Below, piece after piece: positions 22,739-32,668 of a DNA stretch of 64,000 nt; position 1 is the first letter of the stretch; each line of letters begins with the position of its first letter. The position numbers and the translations under genes are program-made. Source of the stretch: Portulaca oleracea (Eukaryota > Streptophyta > Magnoliopsida > Caryophyllales > Portulacaceae); the NCBI GenBank assembly GCA_029582165.1, contig CM055876.1:11858501-11922500 (forward strand), given 5' to 3'. Below the pieces are notes generated by a model. That model was not told the origin of the DNA. It ran no database searches and worked only from the letters and a program-made list of their open reading frames with translations.

Positions 22739-23766
22739 TGATGTATAATGGGATCAATGGAATCTCATTATACTTGGAAACAGGATCTTTAAAAACCAAG
22801 ATAAGAATCTTGCGTCTCAAAGTTCTTAAAGATCGACCAAATTGAATGAAAGAAGATGGAAAACGAAAAGAACAATAGAAATCTTTATCAAGGTGGACGA
22901 ATGAATGAATGAACGGTTGAAAGTATGAATGAATGGATGATTGAACGGTGAAATGGATGAATGGAAATGAATGGACTGATTGTGTGATGGAATGGGATGT
23001 AAGTTTATTGAATGTTTGGAATGGTATGTGAATGATCTTGAGATTGAAACAATGAAGAAACAAAAACAAGATCAAATGAAAACTAGAATGAAACTCACGA
23101 ATTGAATGATGAACGAATGATGATTGATAATGGCTTTGAAGACTTCCATGGAGATATAGGCACACCACTCCAAAGACTTCTTCAATTCTACCTTTCACCA
23201 CCAAGGGATGCCAACCCTAGGCTAGAAGTAGGGATATTCGAAACTCCCTCAAGAGATTCAAAAACTAGCACAAAAGCTAGAGAGAAAACAACACCATGTG
23301 TGTTTGATTTGTATTTCATATATTGAATAATTTGTGATTACAAGGCACCCAAGGGGTCTATTTATAGCAAATGAAAGGCCCCCTTGGCGTGTAAAATGAA
23401 AGAAATACAAGGGATCTAGCTTACATAATCTAATACAAGTATGACATCATAAAGAATCAAAATGAACTAAGCTAGATTAAAACTTGAATAACTTGCTCAT
23501 TTCTTCTCCAAATTCCAAGATTCAAAAACCAAATGAAAGCTCTTTAGATGCTCTATCTTTGTCTCTAGGATGACTTTCACAAAAGCTTTATGGTTCTTGA
23601 GATATGGAGCAAATTACCGAGCTGTCCTTGTTGAATCCATTCGTTTGTGTAAGAGACATGAGTGAATGGAGCTCCTTTTCCATGTAATCAAGTATTTAGC
23701 TCTTATGATGTATATTTGATGTCTTCCTTGATGACCTTGTTGTATATGGCTACCAAATATACATCA
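22739..23766 (-). repeat. 3' LTR of Gypsy G1
   Basis: TGATGTATAATGG to AATATACATCA on the plus strand, giving a 9-bp terminal inverted repeat. It contains a GAATGAATG-rich stretch (about 22895-22985) and a TATA-like box CTATTTATAG (23358-23367). Confidence 0.9.
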
Positions 23767-25502
23767 TACTCCCCCGGTTGAAAAAAAGTTTGTCATCAAA
23801 CTTTGAACATCAACTCTCTTGTTTGCCTTCTCCGCAAAGAAATTACAAGCTTTCTTCTTAAAGGCTTTGAAGTCATCATAGACTCCTTTAATAAACCTTA
23901 TCAACTTCTTCCAAAATAACCAAAAGACATTATTGGACTTTGATTCTCGATATTTCTCCATGGATGTAAAAATCCCATGTAACTTCACAACTTCAAAGTC
24001 TAGTTTCTCAACTTTGCCTTTATCATGGGTAATACGACATAGTATGAAACGATCCATCTTTGAATGGTCATCGACAACTAGAACCTCTTGACTTCTTTGA
24101 ATCCTTGGTACTTCAACCATGAGATTCAAGTTGATATCTTTATGGAGCATATAATAGATACGTTTCGAAGGAGAATTCAAAATTGGGTGATTGCCTGGGT
24201 TCGATTTGCTTTCCTCCAAGTTTGCAAGAGTAAGACTCTTATGCTCTTCATACTCATGATTTTCCACCTTCATAATCGTCACAATGTTGCTTTCTTCCTC
24301 CTTAGGACGAAAAGATGGTGCTAGAGGTGTCAAAGTGATCTTCTTTTGATTGAGAGTAAGAGTATAAGTGTTGGCTCTCCCATCATGTATGACACTCCTA
24401 TCAAACAACCATGGTCTTCCCAACAAAATATGAAAAGTACCCATAGGAACAATATCACACCATAATGAATCTTTATAACTCTTTCCAATTGAAAGACTTA
24501 CGAAGACCCGTTGATCCACACGAATGTCTTGGCCTTGGCTTAGCCATTGTATAGTATAAGGTGTGGGATGAGGGATAACCTCCAATTCCAACTTCTTGAC
24601 CATTGTTGTAGAGGCGGCATTGGTGCAACTTACTCCATCTATGATCAATGAGCATACTTTTCCTTTGATGGTACAACGAGAGCGAAAGATAGCCTCCCTT
24701 TGTACTTGGCCATTCGGCACATGAGCTACATTCAAGGCCCTTCTTATAACAAGTAACTCTCCATCATCTGGCTCCTCTACATATTCCTCTTCTACATCTT
24801 CTTCCTCATTCACGTCAATGGTGCCAACAACTTCCTCTTCATTCTTTCTTTCATTATACTCCGACTCAACATACAAAGCACTTTGATATTCAACCAAAGA
24901 TACAACTCTTTTGTTAGGACACTCGAGGCATAGTGACCTAACCATTGGCAACGAAAACACCTTCGTGGGGCTAGAGGTTTGGCTTCTTGGACATGGGGTT
25001 TAGGGATGGATGGGGGCTGATTTTGTGGAGCTTTTTTGTTTGGTTGTTTTGTGGGGAATGGAGGTGTTTGTTGTATATGGGTTTTGTCCTAAAGTTCTTT
25101 ACTCTTTACTTGTATTTCAACGTAAAGGGCTAAAGAACTTAACTCCTCCAAGTTTGTGTAAGATTGATATACAACAACACGCCGAATGTAATCATTAAGA
25201 CCAAGAGAGTAACATACCAAAACTCGTTGATCATTCTCCTTAAGAGCATATTTCCATAGTTGCCGCCTGAATTCTATTGTATATTCAACCATGTCCTTGC
25301 TCCCTTGCTCCATTTTTTCAAGTTTGTTGATGTAGTCTCCTTTGTAGTTGAATGGCAAGAACTCTTCTTGAACTTTATTTCCATTCTTCTTGCTGGAATG
25401 TTTACTCCATTCATAAGGTGCTTCATATTCAACCTCATAAGGATGTATCTCACGTGAATTTGCGCTTCTTGATCCTTTTTGAAGGGTCCCACATTCTTCC
25501 AT
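23764..25502 (-). pseudogene. Gypsy G1 gag-protease with degenerate tail
   Basis: The gag part (25502-25089) carries the retrotransposon gag core (FLPFNYKGDYINKLEKMEQG, then MVEYTIEFRRQLWKY). A zinc-knuckle-like FRCQWLGHYA lies in a shifted frame near 24930-24985. From 24960 the frame has an acidic linker, then a retroviral-type aspartic protease (SLIIDGVSCTNAASTTMVKK; HILLGRPWLFDRSVIHDGR). The expected Gly after the active Asp-Gly is Val (IIDGVSC). After the protease a short segment (DDHSKMDRFI, then EVVKLHGI) recalls integrase, followed by non-family sequence to 23764. RT is missing, so it could move only with help from another element. Confidence 0.78.
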
Positions 25503-25820
25503 TTGTGTGGTGAGATCATGAATTTATTGCTCCAAACGTTGTAAATCACATCGTGAATTCATGCTAGATCTTTTTACAAGCCATAAAATATGAATCTTGA
25601 TACAAAAAGATCATAAGAAACTCATGGTTTTGGGTTAGCACGTACGGGACGAGAGGGGTTTGTGTTTAGGTTTGATTGTGTTTGGGTTTTTGGGTTCTTT
25701 GTGGAACTAATGATGGACGTGTAATGGAGGGATGGTGGGGGATGGATTAATAATGGAAAGATGGCAAAAAGATGGTGCAAGAACTAAGAGAATCAATCTC
25801 CTAAGCTCTGATACCAATTT

Positions 25821-26849
25821 TAATGTATAATGGGATCAATGGAATCTCATTATACTTGGAAACAGGATCTTTAAAAACCAAGATAAGAATCTTGCGTCTC
25901 AAAGTTCTTAAAGATCAACCAAATTGAATGAAAGATATTGGAAAACGAAAAGAACAATAGAAATCTTTATCAAGGTGGACGAATGAATGAATGAACGAAT
26001 GAAAGTATGAATGAATGGATGATTGAACGGTGAAATGGATGAATTGAAATGAATGGACCGATTGTGTGATGGAATGGGATGTAAGTTTATTGAATGTTTG
26101 GAATGGTATGTGAATGATCTTGAGATTGAAACAATGAAGAAACAAAAACAAGATCAAAATGAAAACTAGAATGAAACTCACGAATTGAATGATGAATGAA
26201 TGATGAATGATAATGGCTTTGAAGACTTCTATGGAGATATAGGCACACCACCTCAAAGACTTCTCCAATTCTACCTTTCACCACCAAGGGACGCCAACAT
26301 TAGGCTAGAAGTAGGGATATTCGAAACTCCCTCAAGAGATTCAAAAAGTAGCACAAAAGCTAGAGAGAAAACAATACCATGTGTGTTTGATTTGTATTTC
26401 ATATATTGAATAATGTGTGATTACAAGGCACCAAAGGGGTCTATTTATAGCAAATGAAAGGCCCCCTTGGCGTGTGAAATGAAAGAAATACAAGGGATCT
26501 AGCTTACATCATCTAATACAAGTATGACATCATAAAGAATCAAAATGAACTAAGCTAGATTAAAACTGGAATAACTTGCTCATTTCTTCTCCAAATTCCA
26601 AGATTCAAAAACCAAATGAAAGCTCTTTGGATGGTCTATCTTTGTCTCTAGGATGACTTTCTCAAAAGCTTTATGGTTCTTGAGATATGGAGCAAATTAC
26701 CGAGCTGCCCTTGTTGAATCCATTCGTTTGTGTAAGAGACATGAGTGAACGGAGCTCCTTTTCCATGTAATCAAGTATTTAGCTCTTATGATGTATATTT
26801 GATGTCTTCCTTGACGACCTTGTTGTATATGGCTACCAAATATACATCC
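25821..26849 (-). repeat. 5' LTR of Gypsy G1
   Basis: 1,029 bp, nearly identical to the other LTR. The terminal TGATG/CATCA is mutated at both ends (TAATG and CATCC). The primer-binding site lies four bases inside. Confidence 0.9.
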
Positions 26850-28074
26850 TATGAGCATTCATATAAACCTTCTCTACATGATCAACTAATTAGGAATTAA
26901 ATCACATGAATTCATCTTGAAACAAAATGTCATGAATCCATATTCTCATAACGTATTGTAGGACCGCGGGAAAAGAGGCTCCAACTTTTTTTCCCTCGAG
27001 TGCGCTACTTAATGATCGGGAGCCGACTAAGGTGGCTTAATCCTTAAATAAGCATATTTTTATTTTATGAAAACATTTTTGAGGTGAGAGACCTTTATTC
27101 GTTGAAGAACCAATTTTTATTATTTACACACTTGAAATTACATCAAATTAATTTATAAATGACTTAATACAAATTCCAATTCGAACTCGGGCCTAGAAGG
27201 AAGCACATGGGCCACCAGGGGCTGTCACAGGTCGCGGGGCCTATGATATTCCCACTATTGGGCATGCGCCACTTCGGCCCAACAAAAAAAGTCTAGAAAT
27301 TGTCGTTGGCCGCGGGGCCTATGATAATTTCTTCAACATTTTCTCTTGGGCTAGCCTTGGGTTAGGACATAGAGGAGTATAAAGTCATTTTATAAATTTA
27401 TTTACGTAATAAACATGTATGTTTAATAATAAAAAGAGTTATAAAGAAAGAGTTGCCAGTCGATTTAAGAAAATCGACAAACCAAAATAAAGAAAATGAC
27501 TTTGGTCTGCGAACCCAAATTTTGAATTCGAGAGCAAGGTTATGAATTCAAGAATTAAAGAATTCTCGAATCTGCATGTTTAAAAAAACAGACTCTACTA
27601 AAATTGAACTTGAAATGAAGATGAGCAGGGAGAAGTTTAATGAATTTTACGATGTTATATTCCAAATCATGCAAGAACAAAATATGAAGGTTTTTACAAA
27701 ACGAATGTGCGAATAGAGTGATACATGAAAATAAATTACATTATTGAAACACAAAAGATGGACGAACCTCACTTTAAGCTTTGATACGATGAAGGAAGAT
27801 CGGGCTCCTTATGACGAACACTTGAATATGACTTAGTTGAGGCTCTTGGAGGGATAGAGGGTTATTTGAAGGTGGTGGAGAATGGAGTCTATGGACGAAT
27901 ATGGATGATGGTTGGTAGTAATGGATGAGAGTAGATAGTATGAGTGGAGGAGCTTAGAAGATAGTAGTTGATGGTGATTGTTGGTAGTAGTGGATGAGAG
28001 TTGATGATGTTAGTTGATGAACTGAATGGAAAGATGGGGGGTATTTATAGGTGGGGGATGAAGTAATGAGGATG

Positions 28075-29323
28075 TGGAGCGTTCCGGGCATGGTGGAATA
28101 ATGATAGCTTGAGTTGATAATGAATAGATTGAGGAGAAGAGAGAAACTCAATCCATAGAGTTGACATATGATGCAAATTCTACCATCCATGCTTGAACTA
28201 ACAACAATAACCTTGAACAATGATCAATAACAATGAAAAAGAACCAAATCAATCAACCACAAGCTTGAGCACCAAGAGGATTAGATATGACCTTGGATAA
28301 AAGAAATTCCACCACCAAAGGCCTAATGCCCCACCATGATTATCATAAACGAAAACTCACCAAATAATCACTAAAGGAATGACTTCAAACACCACCAAAT
28401 CAATTGAATAAAGTTAACAAGGTTTTAGAGGAACTAGGGAAAACCATAATATGCATAAGCATAAACATCAAGTCTGAATAATCTCCTAGAAAAACGTGCA
28501 AATGGGGTATTTATACAAGGTATTAAAGGTCCTAAACACAATCGTTTTAAACTTAAAAACACGTGTAAAACAGTATCGTCACGGGCGTGACGACCTGGGC
28601 AGGCTAGTGTCACAGGCGCGACATGGGACATCGTGGCGTGACAACGTGCGGACCAAAAACTTGCCTGTTTGCCAAGAGGCGTCACGGGCGTTACGGGCGA
28701 GGGTAGCGGGCATGACGAACTGGGCAGTTTTTCTGCCGACTTCAAACTTGTATAACTTCTTCATCCAGACTCCATTTTACGTCCATAAGATATCGATGGA
28801 AAGCTCTCGGTGTGTAATTTAATCTTCAAAAATTTGAGGTTTATCGGAGTTATATTGAAGGAGTTATGGCTGAAAGAGTGAAGGCACGCACATTTCTAGC
28901 CTTTGAATGCCTTCATTACCTTGTGTTTATTCACCCTGGCCCATGGCCTAACCTTGATGCCAAATATTCATGATCTCCCGGGATGACCCGACATCCCATA
29001 GGCCCTCGGGGTTGTCAACAAGTCCTGAATCTCTTCCAGGGCCATTTAAAACATCCGCGAAGAAGATTGGACCCCAACAATGGACATCACACCAAAGCCA
29101 CGCTAACTTGATGCTCACCACCCCATCCTTCGTGAAGGTATAACAGTTATTGAGAACAAGCGGGTGAGCGGGCTTAGCATGGTGATGCCGGTTAGCTCCT
29201 CTACTCTTGATCTTGTTGAAATCCACGATGTAATCATCACAAGAGAGCACAACATCCAGTGCTTGCTGAACCAGTGGCTTATCCTCGGATGTGAAAGCTT
29301 GGACCCTTGCCCGATACGGTCCA
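28075..29323 (-). repeat. 3' LTR of element A
   Basis: 1,249 bp. Contains an array of CGTCACGGGCGTGACG-like palindromes (28577-28720) and a frame that runs across the LTR/interior border. Confidence 0.9.
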
Positions 29324-29466
29324 TACTCCCCTTCTTGAAAAAGAGTTGCCCTCCACTCTTGGGAGTTAAAACCGAGGCGCTCTCCATAAATTGGCTCCAT
29401 TGAAATTCCAACATCCCGAACGCCATGAGCAATCACGCTAGATATCCAACAAGCATCGAACCCCAC
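28948..29466 (-). CDS. Unrecognised frame spanning interior and LTR of element A
   Basis: A 172-residue open frame whose C-terminal two thirds lie inside the LTR. A diverged copy (48347-48045, about 100 residues) is also open in the other LTR. I do not recognise a family: it is mixed charged/hydrophobic, with Cys, His and Trp scattered, without an obvious signal peptide, membrane segment or metal-binding spacing. It lies after the point where polymerase genes would be expected. It could be a chance frame in GC-richer LTR DNA or the remnant of a 3' ORF captured by the LTR. Confidence 0.3.
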   Translation of the reverse strand: MGFDACWISSVIAHGVRDVGISMEPIYGERLGFNSQEWRATLFQEGEYGPYRARVQAFTSEDKPLVQQALDVVLSCDDYIVDFNKIKSRGANRHHHAKPAHPLVLNNCYTFTKDGVVSIKLAWLWCDVHCWGPIFFADVLNGPGRDSGLVDNPEGLWDVGSSREIMNIWHQG

Positions 29467-30810
29467 AATTTATCCATCATCCAAATGAAATAAGGTGGTT
29501 GGACACTTGTTGTGTCGAGGTGAGGGATTAAGGGAGGGTATAGGAAAATTTTGTGGTGCTTGGGGACTCTCAATCTCACTTGGGTTGCTACAAGGTAATG
29601 ACAAAGCCAAAGGTAGCTCGTCCTTACCAAGAGCACACTCATCCCGTGTTTCGCTCAATATGAGAAGGTTCCTCAACTGACTATCCATCCCGGTTTTTGA
29701 AGATTTGGTTTCTCGGGGAGAAATGGGGAGTAGTTTGATCTTCTTTTCCTTATGGGTGAAAGTATGTGTTTTCCAACCCATTGTGAATGGTTTTCTTGTC
29801 TTATTGCCATGGACGCCCCAATAAAATGTGACAAGCACTCATAGAAACAACATCACAAACAAGGGAATCATCATAGTTAGTACCAAAAGACAAATTCACT
29901 AAGACTTGCTTAGTTACCTTGATGTCGTTGTGATTATTGAGCAAATGGAGTGAGTAAGGTCGAGGGTGAGGTAGTAAAGGCAAGCCAAGCTTCTCTACCA
30001 TATATGTAAATGCGACGTTCATACAACTCCCTCCATCAATGATAAGATTGCATACTTTACCACCCACAAAACACCGTGTTTGGAACATCATCTCCCTTTG
30101 GGCCATGTCGAGAGGAGTTTCATGGGCATGCAAAACTCTCCTCAATACAAGGGCTCCTCCATGAACGGGCCGTACGGGAGCGACATCCTCTTCTTTATTC
30201 ATATCTTCCTCATTGACAACCACTTCGGACTCCTCTTGTGCCTTTTGAAGCTCATCATCAATATCGTGGACCTCTTGGAGTGTCAAAGTCCGACGGTTCG
30301 GGCAATATGCTTGATAATGGCCATACCCATGACATTTAAAACACTCCCTTCCATCCATCCGTCGAGGAAGTTCCGTTGGAGACATCGTAACAAGTCTGTT
30401 TCCTTTGTCAGTTCGAGGTGTGGGTGTAGACTTGGGTGTCTCACTTGACTTCAGAGTGCCGAAGTAGGGAGAAGAAGGGTTAGAAGGCGATAAGATGGGC
30501 TTAGTCGATGGCTTGAAGGTGGACTTCTCGTTTCTTCACCTCTCAACCTTGAGAGCAAGACTACACAACTCATCCAAAGAATGATAAGGTTGGATTTTGA
30601 TTTTCTTGGCAATGGAGGGATCTAACCCATTCAAAAACCGCATCATAGTCTGCTCCTCGGGTTCTTGAAGGTCGCTTTTGATGAGGAGTTGCTCGAACTC
30701 CTGGATATAATTGCTCACGAACCCTTTGCCTTGAGTAAGGGAATAGAGTTTCCTCAAGACGTCTTGCCTGTATGTTTTGGGAAAAAACCGGCGATTCATC
30801 AATTGCTTCA
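29324..30810 (-). pseudogene. Element A: gag C-terminus, zinc knuckle and protease
   Basis: Downstream half of A's coding region. 30810-30536 is gag core (LYSLTQGKGFVSNYIQEFEQ). 30385-29801 has a zinc knuckle (CFKCHGYGHYQAYCPNRR), an acidic linker and an aspartic protease with intact IIDGGSCMNV and HILLGRPW. After 29800 the text loses the family signal (29838-29470 is a basic, Pro/Ser-rich frame) and the polypurine tract follows at 29336. RT, RNase H and integrase have been deleted. The gag is interrupted at 30810 by element B and resumes at 46217. Confidence 0.82.
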
Positions 30811-32531
30811 TGTTTAGACCCGATTTCGTGTCTAAATACTGCCTAAATCCTTAGGCTTTTGACTTGTTTCGTAGTTTGTTTGAATAACTTTTAATGCGTT
30901 TTAGTTACTTTTGTAGTTTCCGAAGGGTTTCACTCAAAACAATTCTAAATGGGCCAACTTTGCACCAATCTTGGGAATCTCGAGATTCCCTAAGATTCCC
31001 CGAGCCCTGGTTGTGCCAAAGGCAGCGGATTATAAGGGCCGGTCATGTCGAAAGGAAGCGGAAGTAGAAGCAACGGCTGAAGAGTACTCTGAAGGAGACT
31101 GTGGTCGAGAGAGACCGTGGCCACGGTCACCTTGACCGTAGCCACGGTATGATGGAGCCATGACCAAGGGAAGAGACCTTGCACCCGAGATAGACCGTGG
31201 TCACGGTCACTTTGACCGTAGCCACGGTGGGATCCTACCCTGCCCAAGGAAGAAGTTGGCCGAACTAGGCCGTGGCCACGGTCTCTCATGACCGTAGCCA
31301 CGGTGGTGCGAAGGAGCGAAAATTTGTCAGCCCTAATCGCCTAGACCGTGCCCACGGTGCACGGGGACCGTGCCCACGGTGATGCGAAGCGAAGAGAAGA
31401 AATCGCCTGCCTTACAGGACCTTGGCCACGGTCACCTTGACCGTGCCTACGGTCCCCTGCGGGCCACATTTGTCTGTTGTGTAAAATGATGAGTTTTGAG
31501 TAACAACCTTGATTACTATTTAATGTATTTAGGTCATTTTAGCTAAAGATGAATCTAGACAGCAGCTTTTATCTATCTTTTATGATACTTTAGCACTTTT
31601 TATCACATTTTAAGCCTTAGATTAGAGTGATTAAGGAAGAGCTTTGCTGAGATTATTGGTTCTTGTATTGGATTCTCTTGATTATTAGTGCAAGTTTGAA
31701 GATTATTCTGAACTTTGGAGCATTGGAGCTTTATTATTCTGAAGTTTACTCCCTTGTCATCACAATCAATGAGCATTTCTTAACCTTTTTCTCTCTAATT
31801 TATTGCTTATTTACTAATCTCTGTTTTTGTTACCATTGATATTGTTGGTATTGTTGAATGTTTATTGCCATCTTGTTTACTCTTTTAAGCATGAATGAAG
31901 TTGTTGATGTTATTATCATGATAGTTAGGATGTTTAGTGGCTAGAACCTTAATGGGTTTGGAGATATTAAGGGTGTGAATGGGTGATTAGGTTTGGGTTA
32001 GCAATTTTAGTGAGTAACTAGTTAGGAAATCAACTTCCTAATCCTATCCTTCCCTCAAGTGGGATGTATTTGGGTGCGAAAGCATCCTGAATACATCCAA
32101 TGCTTGTTGGAAGGTAGGAATTAGGATAATTAGTATTCTAGTTCGCGAAAGCGAATACAAACTAACTAAGAAATTCCGTTCTATTAACTTTCCCAGGTCT
32201 GTCGATGGATCATGGGGAAGTTAATCCGGACTATCCTTGAAAGAGGAAGCCCGGGGTATTTTCTAACGGAATTACCATTTGATTTCCCTTTCTCGTTACT
32301 CGCTTGCTGCGAAACCCATTTCCCCATTCCCGTTTGCATCCCGAAAGTCTCCCGACACCCATTGTTTCACCTTCTTGACTGAACATAGTGTGTTTGTGCC
32401 GTTTTCACCCTAAATTCTATCATCCTTTCATGATCGAAAACCATACCTAGAGTCAACTAGTTGCAGCTAAGGCCCCTAGCTCCCTGTGGAAGAACTATAA
32501 AACCATAGTCTTACAAACCACTCGACTAACA
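30811..32531 (+). repeat. 5' LTR of element B
   Basis: 1,721 bp, TGTTTAGACCC to CTCGACTAACA. Contains five pairs of 14-bp palindromes (31114-31453). The downstream part (31500-32531) has no coding potential. Confidence 0.95.
31114..31453. promoter_or_regulatory. Array of five palindrome pairs in the B 5' LTR
   Basis: Perfect or near-perfect copies of ACCGTGGCCACGGT start at 31114/31135, 31194/31215, 31269/31291, 31345/31367 and 31419/31440. Within a pair the spacing is 21-22 bp; pair to pair it is 74-80 bp. The function is unknown; a binding platform for a dimeric protein or an RNA structure is possible. Confidence 0.75.
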
Positions 32532-32534
32532 AAA

Positions 32535-32552
32535 TGGCGCCGTTGCCGGGGA
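32535..32552 (+). other. Primer-binding site of element B (Asp tRNA)
   Basis: TGGCGCCGTTGCCGGGGA starts three bases after the 5' LTR and matches the 3' 18 nt of plant Asp tRNA in complement. Confidence 0.9.
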
Positions 32553-32668
32553 GCAAGCGCACCTAGCTTAGCTCTTTGTCTTTAGGTTGTTTAAGATCAT
32601 TTCACTACTAGAGATTTTGTTATCCTTGGCTACTGGAAATTTGATTCTTCTGTTTGTTCCTTTTGTGC

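Larger units (their letters stand above)
22739..26849 (-). mobile_element. Gypsy element G1, non-autonomous (4.1 kb), perfect TSD
   Basis: LTRs of 1,028 and 1,029 bp (22739-23766, 25821-26849), duplication TATGA at 22734-22738 and 26850-26854. On the minus strand the primer site TGGTATCAGAGC (25816-25805) follows the right LTR and a polypurine tract CCGGGGGAGT precedes the left. The interior of about 2 kb encodes gag and protease only, with a short integrase-like trace. RT and RNase H are absent. Confidence 0.9.

Noticed and set aside
23102..23326. 74-codon frame repeated at 26200-26409
   Set aside because: Same position in both LTRs of Gypsy G1; part of the LTR leader with no coding signature.
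28434..28822. Frames of about 100 codons on both strands
   Set aside because: They lie in the palindromic, GC-richer part of the LTR of element A and are symmetric by-products of it.
31114..31453. CRISPR-like array
   Set aside because: The repeats are short palindromes in pairs inside a eukaryotic LTR, with similar rather than unique spacers; no cas genes, and the genome is a plant's.
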